Origin: Collybiopsis luxurians FD-317 M1
Taxonomy: Eukaryota > Basidiomycota > Agaricomycetes > Agaricales > Omphalotaceae
Assembly: GCA_000827265.1 (NCBI GenBank)
Contig: KN834772.1
Coordinates: 760,048-777,077, forward strand
Direction: 5' to 3'
Length of the DNA stretch: 17,030 nucleotides
Part shown: one piece after another, positions 9,292-17,030 of the stretch
Numbering within the stretch: the first letter of the stretch is position 1
Layout of the letters: every line of letters begins with the position of its first letter
Position numbers and translations under genes: made by a program
The notes under the pieces: generated by a model
What the model was told of the DNA's origin: nothing
The model's input: the letters and a program-made list of their open reading frames with translations, nothing else
Databases searched by the model: none

Positions 9292-9633
9292 ATGTCATCT
9301 AAGTTAAATCTTCGAAGTTCACCAAAGTCCTTTGGAAGTCCATCTCAGTTTCTGGCAACATACGTCAGTTTGCAATTGATGTGTCTACATCGTTCGACGA
9401 ATTTGGATTCATTCATGCAGATCTTACGGTAGTTCATTCGTGACCTTCGGGCAGTAGACATCGGCGTTGCAAGGATTCAGAGTCTCCGAGTAGCAGATAC
9501 AGTCTCTGAAACGACTGCAAGAATAACCAAACGAAGAGGTAGGGAATTAGCTCAGCCCGGTTCTTCCCGCTCTCAATTTGTCTCCGTAGGGCCGGTGATC
9601 GTACAAAGTCTTGGCTGTAGACTTCTGGATTGA
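9292..9633 (+). pseudogene. Possible decayed ORF with one internal TAG
   Basis: From ATG at 9292 the frame stays open to TGA at 9631-9633 except for one TAG at 9430-9432. Before the stop it reads SSPKSFGSPSQFLATYVSLQ and after it FIRDLRAVDIGVARIQSLRV, then ADTVSETTARITKRRG, which has helical, coiled-coil-like spacing. One stop in 114 codons is fewer than chance predicts, but several frames were examined. No family is recognised. A read-through, a pseudogene or chance are all possible. Confidence 0.25.
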
Positions 9634-9762
9634 TAACGCCGAAACAATTCAGAAAAGGAGCACTCGGCGGTATAAAGCACTGTACAGCAACACATCGCTC
9701 GGGAACCTAAAGCCGTATGCTATGGCAATCGGGTGGATCCTCGAAGGTATTGATTTGAGAGA

Positions 9763-9770
9763 TATATAAG
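9763..9770 (+). promoter_or_regulatory. TATA box for the 136-aa secreted protein gene
   Basis: TATATAAG followed by GG lies 46 bp before the ATG at 9817. The spacing fits a short leader and supports the chosen start. Confidence 0.65.
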
Positions 9771-9816
9771 GGAGAGCCTGGTGGACATCTGCTTTAGCTC
9801 CCCTGAATAATTCAAG

Positions 9817-10339
9817 ATGAAGTTCAGTTTTCCTGCTACTGGCATTGTCCTAGCTGCCGCTGCTGCTCGCGTTTCCGCGGGAACATTTATTTCTCCTGCT
9901 GCAGGGTCTACCATATCCTCGAGCGAGGTAAGTTTATCCACTACATACCAGGAATACTGACGCTCATGAATCCCCTTCCAAACAGCCTTTCAACTTTACA
10001 TGGGTTTCCGGTCGATACTTCAAAGAGTCTAGCAACTCCGTCACAGTACTCTTGAGCGCCAACTGGGATTCCTCCCAGGAGGGCATCATTCTGACTCAAG
10101 ACCTTGCATCTACAGCTCCGGGCATAGGGGAATCAGGCCCAACATATTTTGCCGAACTTACCCCAGGGTTTGTTGCATCGTCTTCTCATACAGGCGAGTT
10201 CCAGCTGGTAGTTGTGGAGAATTTTAATGCATTTGGGGTGAGGATTTTCGTTTATTCATGGGAATTTCTCAAGTTGACCGTTCATAACTAGGGAAGCCCA
10301 GCTTTGAGTGTTCAATACCAGACTATCACCCTCTCATGA
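9817..10339 (+). CDS. Small secreted protein, cysteine-free, Kre9-like layout (136 aa, 3 exons)
   Basis: Exons are 9817-9927, 9986-10237 and 10292-10339; the introns are 58 and 54 bp, both phase 0, with GTAAGT and GTGAGG donors and CAG and TAG acceptors. Reading through the second intron would instead end at an in-intron TAG, so the spliced ending GGSPALSVQYQTITLS is preferred. Residues 1-21 form a signal peptide, MKFSFPATGIVLAAAAARVS then A. The mature part begins GTFISPAAGSTISSSEPFNF and continues TWVSGRYF, VTVLLSANWD and FQLVVVENF, a beta-rich pattern. The opening ISPAAGST..S.EPFNFTW is like the start of Kre9/KNH-type fungal wall proteins (ISP..G...G....ITW), but similarity beyond that is too weak to assign. 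There is no GPI signal or membrane segment. It is probably secreted or wall-associated, and faces the minus-strand secreted-protein gene tail to tail. Confidence 0.8.
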
Positions 10340-10860
10340 TTAATTATATATATAACAAATATTGCTACTTTTTACTTTGTATGGAATATGAGCATCCCAA
10401 CGAATACTCGAGCCAAGTGCCTTAAAATCAGACAGCTTCGGCAATGGACAGGGGATGAAGTCGGCATCTCGGTTATTTCGTGCGGCAAGGCTGCCGGGCA
10501 GTACTTTGTTCGACTTCCTACTTCCTCACGTCTTCTTTCTCCGCTTGATGTTCCTCGTGAGTATCGAGGGGCGTAGTCGTGCCTGCATGCGATATGATAT
10601 CCATTTGAGTGCGCAGATTACGATTTAAATCTCGAACACCTTCAGGCGACAAGCTCTCGATATCGTCTTGCATATGCATGCTTATTCTTATATGCTTTGA
10701 ATGGAAAAAGTTGTATTCTAGAGAATGTCGTCCAAAAATATTCATTATATCACGATCAAAACACCATATACCAAGCAGTCACTACTTTTGTCGTGGAGAA
10801 TCAAAACAACTGATTAACTTTAAGACGAACTCATATATATGTATGTATATCATGAGATCT
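10340..10860. other. Convergent intergenic region of the two secreted-protein genes
   Basis: It should hold both 3' untranslated regions. AT-rich runs such as TTATATATATAACAAA near 10344 and ATGTATGTATAT near 10840 are candidate 3'-end signals. Two short open frames (10388-10576 plus, 10518-10745 minus) overlap each other and show no domain. Confidence 0.45.
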
Positions 10861-11607
10861 TTACGGCGAAATAGACAAACTACCAGTAAGGGGGGTAGTG
10901 GCGCCGATGAAACTGAAAGTGGACTTGAGGTCCAAGGTGGCGATGACCGAAAAGCAGACACTGGGAATGAGAGGAATGAGGCAGATGAGGAGTCCGCTAA
11001 TGAGGCCGCAGATAGTTTGGAGGAGGGTGCAAACGAGGACGAGAACCTCGCAAAGAAGGGCGTAGACGACTTTGATGTTCGCGGAGGGGCAGATTTTGAT
11101 GATGGTGGCGCAAGCTTCGAAGATCAACTAGTGAAGGATGAGAATGTTATCCATCATGAATACATCTGGATGGGACTTACTTTGAGAATGCAAACAATGA
11201 GTTGAGCGACGTCAGTGACCTCGAGGACGACACCGTCGGCGGTGGTTAAGATGGCCGTGAGGCTCAAGCTGGCAAAGCCTTCGATCTCGGTTATGGCACC
11301 ACTAAGGCAGCCCTTGAGCTCGGTAATGATGGGGGTCAAAACCTCGCTCGTACAGTTCGAGGCGGTGATGTAGGCTAAGATAAAAAAGACACGTGAATTG
11401 AGGAAAAACGAAATGCAGATCGAATGGTAACTTACAGAGCTCGGCGACAAGCGGAGTGATGCTTGCAGTGGCATCAGTGAGGACGCCTTGAATATTGTGG
11501 CAGTCGCATCGTGCATCCAAGGCGTTAGAAGCGGTGGACATGGGAGCAGCAAACGAGAAAGCAGCAGAGGCAATGGTGACAAGGAGGGAAAGAGTGCTGA
11601 AACGCAT
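10861..11607 (-). CDS. Small secreted/hydrophobic cysteine-containing protein (210 aa, 3 exons)
   Basis: Exons, read on the minus strand, are 11607-11436, 11374-11181 and 11127-10861; the introns of 61 and 53 bp both start GTAAGT and end TAG, and exons 1 and 2 together make exactly 122 codons. The signal peptide is MRFSTLSLLVTIASAAFSFA. The mature start contains ARCDCHNIQGVLTDATASI, then helical segments such as VLTPIITELKGCLSGAITEI and TADGVVLEVTDVAQLIVCIL. The third exon is very hydrophobic (VVYALLCEVLVLVCTLLQTI, ISGLLICLIPLIPSV), so a membrane-associated or amphipathic helical fold is likely. About twelve cysteines are present, but not in hydrophobin spacing. Similar secreted helical proteins opening with R-C-x-C are, from memory, common in Agaricomycetes and have no assigned role. 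The last 30 residues lack Cys; an extra intron there cannot be excluded. Confidence 0.75.
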
Positions 11608-11721
11608 CACGATGAGAGGTAAAACGAAGGTGGGTCAAAAGAGAATGAGTGTGGATTGGAAGGGGTCAGTGGCTCTGAATGGTCGTTGAAAAGATGGGGT
11701 TTGGATCTTGAGTCGCTCGGT

Positions 11722-11728
11722 CTTTATA
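11722..11728 (-). promoter_or_regulatory. TATA-like box for the 210-aa secreted protein gene
   Basis: On the minus strand AGTATAAAGA runs through these positions, about 115 bp before the ATG at 11607. It is a good core match on the correct strand. Confidence 0.5.
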
Positions 11729-13035
11729 CTTTTTCAGTCGCGTTTAAGGCTCATGACGTCCTGAGGCAAAAGCCTTGCAATTCCGCCTTCCGCGCAGACG
11801 AAACTACCGAATCGTGCAAACGCGTCGTTCAAAGTGAAACAAATTGAGACCTGCCGTCTTGATTATCTTCCGAGTCAGACGACAAATCTGTATCGTGGCC
11901 AACTGAGCTCATCGATCAGGTACTCATTATGCCAACTGAAGCTCAGGGGTTCAGCAGGACGTGGGCGGCACAAAAATGAACAACGTTTAAAGGTTATTCG
12001 GTATGATTCGTATTAAAAGGTGTACCAATATCTTACCTATAACTGTACGAACAGAACGTAAACATGGATTGTTCGGATCCTGCAAGCATTCACAGCGCCC
12101 AACGAAGATGGAAGATCCGTGCAAATCTATCACGGAAAAAAATACCCAAGGCAGAATCTGTCTGGTTGCTACATGCCGATGGCAGCGCCGAACGGTTGGC
12201 ACTGGGGCTTGCCAAATGTATTCGTCCCAACGCCACATCTTTTCTCAGCCATTTTGCTAATACAAGCATGCCTTGCGCGCGCTACTTGGGAGAGAATGAA
12301 CAAGGTTTCTCAGCTAATGCTGTAATCCATCACGACGAAGACCCCAGCAGTCCAAACCATCATCGATGCATCATCAAACATCCTGTCAGTCGGTGCAAAT
12401 TCCAAACGTCTTTCGATCTGACAGAATAAAGGATGTTTTGGCTTCAACGTCCGCGTAAAATGGAGATCCGACAAGCCTTTTAGTGATGGCTAACCAAAGA
12501 AGCACATAACTGCGACACTACGTTGGTTTACCAGCATCCTTCCATAATTTTTACTACTATTCTTTGTAAACTTCTTCAATCGCACGCGCTTTGTAAGTAT
12601 GCGGGAGGAAGGAGATACTGAGATCGATCGTCAGAATGTGACGCAAATGCGCCGTCGACTGGCTACCGGTTATCGGTAGATTGACAAGTTTTAGAATTTT
12701 GTCCTTCATCATATCCCCTTTCTGTGGATAGCAAAGTTCCCGCTTCCGCTTACTTTACGCGCACAGGCTCTAGGGATCTACTCCTCCAAGTGACATGTCT
12801 CATATCACCTTGCGTCTGCTTTTGAGGCTGTTCCGTTGACCGCGTTGGTCCTCTACACGTACAGCGATAAATACGCGCTACGCAATCCTTGTAATGAATC
12901 ACATGAAGACAAGGATTGCGTCTAGTTTGAGTTTGTTTCGAAAAAAAAAAATTGGAAAAATATTCCGGATGAGGAAAGTGTAAACGGTCAAAGCTGTGGG
13001 TACGGTGCTCCCGTGATCAAACTTCTCGTTTACGA
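11729..13035. other. Long gap before ALG12; one unassigned open frame
   Basis: A plus-strand frame at 12064-12429 starts at ATG, is 121 codons long and reads ESVWLLHADGSAERLALGLA and CIRPNATSFLSHFANTSMPC. I do not recognise it, and other frames (12003-12260, 12119-12325, minus 11987-12238) are open over the same bases, which argues against strong coding constraint. The rest, 12430-13020, has no frame of note apart from a 12-bp inverted repeat at 12881-12920 and an A-rich run near 12942-12951. Confidence 0.35.
12881..12920. repeat. Perfect 12-bp inverted repeat with 16-nt loop
   Basis: CGCAATCCTTGT (12881-12892) is exactly inverted as ACAAGGATTGCG (12909-12920). It lies about 115 bp before the ALG12 remains, followed by a run of A. 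Fungal nuclear genes do not use hairpin terminators, so a transposon footprint or a regulatory palindrome is more likely. Confidence 0.7.
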
Positions 13036-14779
13036 ACGTCCGTTGCCCTCGACGCGCTTATTTGCTTGACAGGATGGACTCACGTTCTGCTCGCTCCGTA
13101 TACGAAAGTGGAAGAAAGCTTCAACCTCTATGCAGTCCACAATACACTGATGTACGGTGTCGCCAATCTCGACAAGGTGTGTTCATTTTTGACGAGATTT
13201 CTCATCTCATCTCTTCCAGTATGACCACTTCACTTTTCCTGGAGCAGTGCCAAGGACGTTCATTGGGAGTACTCTGCTTGCCCGGATATCAATTCCAGTG
13301 ATCCAAGTCGCGAACTCGTTCGGTTTCGTTGCTAGTAAATTCAACTTGCAAATCATCAGTTCGTATGGATCATCTATTTGTGTATTTCACTGCCAAACGC
13401 ATTATCGTAGTCCGCCTAGTATTATCAACGCTCAATCCTGCTGGAATTTATCTCATCAGACGAGCGGTTTGGCGTCGCTTTGGGCCTCCCACTGGATTAC
13501 TATTCACTCTCATCATCATATCACCATATCACAATTCCATGTTCCTTTCTGGATGGGACGAACACTACCTAATATGTTTGCTATGATACCAGTCAACATT
13601 TCCTCTGCCTTACTTTTCTCTCGGCCTCCGAGCACTCCGAAACCGTCCTCAGCCAATGTCTACGCTGCAATCGCTCTCTTAACGTTTTCAGCGGTGGTCT
13701 TTCGGGCGTATTAGGCCCTTCTACTTGCTCTTTTGGTCTTGCAGACTCTGATTTCTGGATATATCTCATTTGGTGGACCAGTCAAAGTGGGCCTGGCACG
13801 GGATTATCGTCAATAGGTGAGACACCGTATACATTGTGCAATGACCGTCCGCTTCAAATTCTATCTATGTAGCCTTAACCACCGCCGTCGACTCGTACTT
13901 CTGGAAAACTGCTGTCTGGCCCGAGTTCTCTGGTATCTATTTTAACATCGTAGAAGGAAAAGGTTCCGAATGGGGTGTGCGTGCTCTCGAACTGTCCGTT
14001 ATTTGAGAGCGTCCTAAACATGCATTCCCTCTGACAGACTTCCCCACCGTGGACCTATTTTGTCTCCTTCCTTCTGAAATTTTTGCTTACCACGTTTCCT
14101 CTATCGATCCTTGGATTCGTTATGGATAAACACATTCAAGAAGCACTTTTACCTCATATTGCTTTCATTGGGATCATCAGCTTGCTGGCACATAAGGAGT
14201 GGCGATTCATTGTCTACGTTATTCCGGTGTTTAACATTGCTGCAGCCCGGGCTGGAAGGTGGATGCGTGCTTTTTTCTCTTCTATTTCTGCTATTGATTC
14301 TCGTTCACTGCAGGGTGTCCCAACGAAATCATCTTTGATCGGACATCTATTATTCTTGGGTTTCCGGAGCTCGCTCTTACTTAATCTTGCCGGAATGGCA
14401 ATGTTGACAATGTCGTCTATGGCAAATTATCCCAGCTATTCCAGCGGGGAAGCTTTGAAGCGTTTTAATGATGCATATCCTCCTCCTGTCCCAAATGGAA
14501 AAGGTATGATACTTTCCATTGCCCGAAATATGTTCTGACAATTCTTGTGCGTTAGCTTACCACGTACATATATCCAATCTCGCTGCCCAAACCGGAACCT
14601 CACTCTTCCTTCAAGTACACGCCCCACCGTTCCCTTCGACCTCTTTATTTTCTTCCGCCAATGTATCCGACCACGTACATATATCCAACTTCGCCGCCCA
14701 AACCGGAGCCTCACTCTTCCTTCAAATTCACGTCCCACTATTCGATCTTCACACGTCGAGCGCCGTTGAGCCCAAATGA
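13036..14779 (+). pseudogene. ALG12: ALG12, Dol-P-Man:Man7GlcNAc2-PP-Dol alpha-1,6-mannosyltransferase, disrupted
   Basis: ALG12 is an ER multi-pass GT22 enzyme that adds the eighth mannose to the lipid-linked N-glycan precursor. Family signatures in order are LLAPYTKVEESFNLYAVHN, YDHFTFPGAVPRTFIGS, SQFHVPFWMGRTLPNMFA, VDSYFWKT..WPEFSGIYFN, GKGSEWG, SPPWTYF, HKEWRFIVYVIPVFNIAAAR, GEALKRFNDAYP and YHVHISNLAAQTG. Splice sites fit introns at 13177-13219, 13359-13410, 13817-13872, 13977-14037 and 14504-14555. Lesions: no in-frame ATG (ACG at 13036 stands where one is expected); a tandem duplication of CATATCAC (13517-13532) that shifts the frame; FRAY then TAG (13712-13714) where the family has FR-x-E; a missing base near 13797 that breaks GLAxGLSSI; a 111-bp in-frame duplication (14560 onward); and an early stop at 14777-14779. 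The early and late frames remain well preserved, so inactivation may be recent. Identity is sure; inactivity is very likely unless assembly errors explain several changes. Confidence 0.9.
14560..14756 (+). repeat. In-frame 111-bp tandem duplication inside the ALG12 terminal exon
   Basis: The unit starts CCACGTACATATATCCAA at 14560 and again at 14671, a spacing of 111 bp or 37 codons. It encodes HVHISNLAAQTGTSLFLQVH and then HVHISNFAAQTGASLFLQIH. Normal ALG12 has this motif once. The second copy is partial, ending near 14756 shortly before the stop. The copies have diverged, so the duplication is not brand new. Confidence 0.85.
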
Positions 14780-14816
14780 TGCGAGAAAGTCTTGGCTTTT
14801 CTTTTAACTTAATATA

Positions 14817-15198
14817 TTGACGTTTGACAGGATTACTGTCTGAAAATGAATTTAGGTTCTACCTCATGCGAATATCAGATTTGTTTCCGAGGGAGGCGAT
14901 ACTCAAACAGACTCTACCTAGACTCATTACGGAAGGTACTCCACTTGAACCGCATGTGGTATTGTAGCCTTGTAGATCCTCTTCGCCTCTTTCATCTATT
15001 AATTCTTTGAACAATCTCTTTGCTTCACTCGGATTTCGTAGGCGTGTTACTTATTCTCTTCTTTGGATCCTCTTTGATGTATGAATGTATTAGGTCTTTT
15101 CAAAATTTCCAGTTTCAAACCTGCTCAGAACGTGCTCTTAATTTCCAGGCAAGTCTACGCCGACCAGGATGCCATAGTCTGCCGATCTACTTGAAATC
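14817..15198 (+). repeat. Repeat A, copy 1, of the mosaic duplication
   Basis: It starts TTGACGTTTGACAGGATTA and ends around GTCTGCCGATCTACTTGAAA. Copy 2 is at 16205-16661. Both share the order: acceptor-like site, short coding exon, CCTTGTAGATCCTCTT, TTAGGTCTTTTC and CTGCCGATCTACTTGAAA. Non-coding parts are as conserved as the coding part, so this is a segmental duplication and not exon conservation alone. Confidence 0.8.
14831..14967 (+). pseudogene. Orphan terminal exon of an unrecognised protein
   Basis: After TTGACAG, a good splice acceptor, the frame reads LLSENEFRFYLMRISDLFPR, then EAILKQTLPRLITEG and TPLEPHVVL before TAG at 14965-14967. No matching upstream exon is visible; the ALG12 frame ends earlier, at 14779, and is not in continuity. 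Copy 2 at 16219-16406 keeps the start (LVSEADFRFFLA) and the end (PRLITEGTPLELHVVL). I do not recognise the family. It is probably the displaced last exon of a lost gene. Confidence 0.4.
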
Positions 15199-15314
15199 TG
15201 TCATTGAAATCTGTCAACAGCTCAGAGAGTACACGGGTGTACCAGGGTGAAGTGAGCAAAGTCTTGTTGTGTTTGTTTTTGGGAACTCATCTGGCTTGTT
15301 GTCTATTTAGGAGG

Positions 15315-15990
15315 GTCTAAAGGCTTTACAGAGGTCAGTTGACTAGTTTCATGACCGTCGAATAGGATATTCTTCAGAAACAGTCGCCGGTGTGGAAAAA
15401 TCCCACAAAGCTTCCTGGCGAAGCTTTGAGGTGTAGATTTATGTCTTTACTTCAAGCAATGGCGAAAGACTGACTACTCAGGCTATGTCACAAGAATTGT
15501 ACTACTGCGCTAACGGGATTCTTTTGTACACTCGTATATCAGTGTGGACGGAAGGCAAATTTGTTCATGTACGTAGAGAGGATAGAGTGACCGCGTAAGA
15601 GTCTTCCGTATAGCACACCTATAGTCCAGAGAGCACAGTACCTGAGTCAGAATGTCAAAGTGAGTTAGGTCTCTTTTCCCTTTGCTCTTTGAGACTTATT
15701 CTTCCCCTTATCTATTGAAGAGAATTGAAGGCTTTCACAGAGACCAGTTGACAATTTGCATCTTCCAGACGCTGAATATGGGTGTTTCTTCCTCACGAAC
15801 AGTTGCCGCTTCGGAAAACTTCGGCAAAGCTTTGAGCTGTATGTATCTGTCGTTGCGTCAGTTAGCTGCAAAAAAACTTACTACAACCTTCCGTCACGAA
15901 CACTAAATACAAATGTTTCTTCTTCACAAACGGTCGCCGCTCTGGAAAACTTCTGCAAAGCTTTGAGATGTACATATTTGCCCTTTCTTT
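15315..15990. repeat. Repeat B, three degenerate copies
   Basis: Copies lie at about 15315-15470, 15719-15880 and 15905-16020. The shared core is TTCTTC..CA..AAC.GTCGCC followed by GGAAAA and GCAAAGCTTTGAG..GTA. The first two also share AGGCTTT.ACAGAG and CAGTTGAC upstream. Copy 1 has an extra CAAAGCTTC that makes a 9-bp inverted repeat with GAAGCTTTG (15406-15429). Open frames here on both strands (for example 15682-15906) are short and repeat-derived; I call no gene in 15200-16204. Confidence 0.7.
15547..15568. repeat. Repeat C, copy 1
   Basis: GACGGAAGGCAAATTTGTTC recurs with few changes at 16074-16095 as GACGGAAGGTAAATTTGTCC. The flanks are weakly alike as well, including a following stretch with TATAG.GTG-like bases. 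It lies after a B copy in both places. Confidence 0.55.
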
Positions 15991-16073
15991 CTTCAGGTAG
16001 CTGCGAAAAAAAATAGACTGTAGCAGCCATGGAATATCGAAAAACATCTACACACTCATACATCGGGTGTGCT

Positions 16074-16095
16074 GACGGAAGGTAAATTTGTCCAT
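16074..16095. repeat. Repeat C, copy 2
   Basis: Second copy of the GACGGAAGG.AAATTTGT.C element. It follows the third B repeat and precedes A copy 2, matching the order seen for copy 1. Confidence 0.55.
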
Positions 16096-16204
16096 AGCAG
16101 TCAAGTTAGATGGATGCAGCCCTCGGTGAACGTACCAGTGTATAGAGTGCGTACTACCGAGATCCATTGTTCGATGTATGTCATCATAATTCGTTGCCAA
16201 TGTG

Positions 16205-16661
16205 TTGACGTTTGACAGGATTAGTGTCTGAAGCTGATTTTAGGTTTTTCTTGGCTCTATCTCATGCGAATATTAAATTTGTTTTCCGTTCCCTCGCAGG
16301 ACCCCACCTACGTGGAGCCGTGTATAATCTATCTATCTATCTATCTATCTATCTACCTAGACTCATCACGGAAGGTACTCCACTTGAACTGCATGTGGTG
16401 TTGTAGCCTTGTAGATCCTCTTTGCCTCTTTCATCCATTCATTCTTTGAACAGCCTCTTCGCCTCACTCGGACTCAGTAAACGTGTTGCTTATTCTCCTC
16501 TTTGGACCACAATTTTCGTTCCTCTTTAATGTATGAGTGTATTAGGTCTTTTCCAGATTTTCAACTTCAAACTTGCTCACAATTTCAAGGCAAGTTTACG
16601 CCAGCCGGCTTCGATCCGATGTTGTCGATGCCGTAGTCTGCCGATCTACTTGAAAACTGCC
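16205..16661 (+). repeat. Repeat A, copy 2, with expanded microsatellite inside the exon copy
   Basis: Homologous to 14817-15198. The exon copy, 16219-16406, is still open and ends LITEGTPLELHVVL at TAG 16404-16406. Its middle is replaced by SHANIKFVFRSLAGPHLRGA and by NLSIYLSIYL, which is the translated ATCT repeat. The insertion kept the frame, although this does not show that the exon is used. Confidence 0.75.
16327..16354 (+). repeat. (ATCT)7 microsatellite
   Basis: Seven perfect ATCT units, followed by ACCTAG. Copy 1 of repeat A has only CTCTACCTAG at the same place, so the array grew after duplication or was inserted. Confidence 0.95.
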
Positions 16662-16698
16662 ACCTTTGAGTGAGTCTACCTTGTTTATGTCAAGGGGC

Positions 16699-17030
16699 TG
16701 TCAGGAGCCATTCCTGTTTCAAGAAATTACCAATAAATAATTAAATAATTATTAGAAATATTTTCAGAGTGTAAAAATCTCTAGAGAGCTCTCTGATAAG
16801 ATAAGGTAGGAGATTCTGCTTACTCATTGAGCTCAGGTCATATTACAATGAGTCAGAATGACTCTAAATGAATTAACCTGACTCAAAATGAGCCATGGAT
16901 ACTATAAAAGGCTAATGAAGCTTTTGAAAATTTTAAGCGGAGTCAACTAGAGTCAATTGGAGTCATTGTGAGTCAAATTGCTTAAATAGGAAGTAATATA
17001 ATTTTTGTAATATAAAAAAAGAAGTCTCTT
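16699..17030 (+). mobile_element. Possible 5' part of a long terminal repeat, cut by the window end
   Basis: From TGTCAGGAGCC at 16699 the sequence turns AT-rich and unlike the mosaic repeat before it. It has a TATAAAAG box at 16903-16910, tandem short motifs, and overlapping palindromes TCTCTAGAGA (16778-16787) and AGAGAGCTCTCT (16783-16794). A start with TG, and a TATA box about 200 bp in, are LTR-like. No CA end, primer-binding site, target duplication or coding region is in view, so this is inferred. Confidence 0.35.
16849..16975. promoter_or_regulatory. Array of GAGTCA motifs, four at exact 10-bp spacing
   Basis: GAGTCA starts at 16850, 16940, 16950, 16960 and 16970; its reverse, TGACTC, is at 16859 and 16879. 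Two are full TGAGTCA sites (16849, 16969) and one is TGACTCA (16879). TGA(C/G)TCA is the known binding site of Gcn4/AP-1 bZIP factors. The array flanks a TATAAAAG box at 16903-16910. Confidence 0.6.

Noticed and set aside
9546..9620. GGGAATTAGCTCAG, which looks like the 5' end of a tRNA
   Set aside because: No anticodon arm, no TTCRANNC box at the right distance and no closing acceptor stem.
10609..11205. 198-codon plus-strand open frame rich in Asp and Glu
   Set aside because: It is antisense to the 210-aa secreted protein gene, whose splice sites, signal peptide and TATA box are convincing; the acidic run mirrors its Leu/Val/Ile codons.
13062..13301. Plus-strand ATG frame overlapping the first ALG12 exon
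   Set aside because: It is out of frame with the unmistakable ALG12 reading and runs through the 43-bp intron.
14436..14738. Minus-strand frame with repeated basic motifs (RVRFRFGQRDWIYVRG)
   Set aside because: It is the antisense image of the 111-bp duplication in ALG12.
15665..16063. Minus-strand frames with SKLCRSFP repeated
   Set aside because: They are translations of the degenerate B repeats; the similarity between them reflects the DNA repeat and not a protein family.

Overview
The window looks like nuclear DNA of a filamentous basidiomycete, most likely an Agaricomycete. The evidence is: very short introns (43-61 bp) with GT..AG borders in every multi-exon gene, a Helitron-type PIF1 helicase remnant, single-pass membrane proteins of a kind expanded in mushroom-forming fungi, small secreted proteins with introns, and a BED-like zinc-finger protein. 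The species cannot be named from the sequence. Much of the window is decayed: gene remains and repeats outweigh intact genes.

Layout. 1-1311: the 3' part of a Helitron PIF1-like helicase, cut by the window edge and carrying in-frame stops. 1385-1619: a cluster of perfect triloop hairpins, the kind of structure found near Helitron 3' ends. 1620-3001: no intact gene; short palindromes, a frameshifted minus-strand coding remnant, a Pro/Ser-rich open fragment and a 106-bp inverted-repeat element. 3019-4549: a pseudogene copy, and 5998-7549 an intact copy, of the same single-pass membrane protein. The intact copy has an ectodomain of two related modules, each interrupted by a phase-1 intron at the same place. 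7973-8416 (minus): a 147-aa BED-like zinc-finger protein with its own TATA box. 9817-10339 (plus) and 10861-11607 (minus): two convergent three-exon genes for small secreted proteins of 136 and 210 aa, each with a TATA box upstream.

13036-14779 is an ALG12 gene (ER alpha-1,6-mannosyltransferase of N-glycan assembly) recognisable across six exons. It is broken by an 8-bp tandem duplication, a nonsense codon, a single-base deletion, a missing start codon and an in-frame 111-bp tandem duplication near its end. 14817-16661 is a degenerate segmental duplication in the order A-B-C-B-B-C-A; both A copies keep a terminal exon of an unrecognised protein. From about 16699 the sequence becomes AT-rich, with a TATAAAAG box and an array of GAGTCA motifs, four of them spaced exactly 10 bp apart; this may be the start of a long terminal repeat.

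The genes do not form an operon or an obvious cluster. The intact ones are linked only loosely by theme: two secreted proteins, a membrane receptor-like protein and a putative DNA-binding protein. I did not find a convincing new system. The best leads are the intron-bearing module duplication in the membrane protein, the lesions of ALG12, the mosaic repeat that follows it, and the 10-bp phased GAGTCA array.
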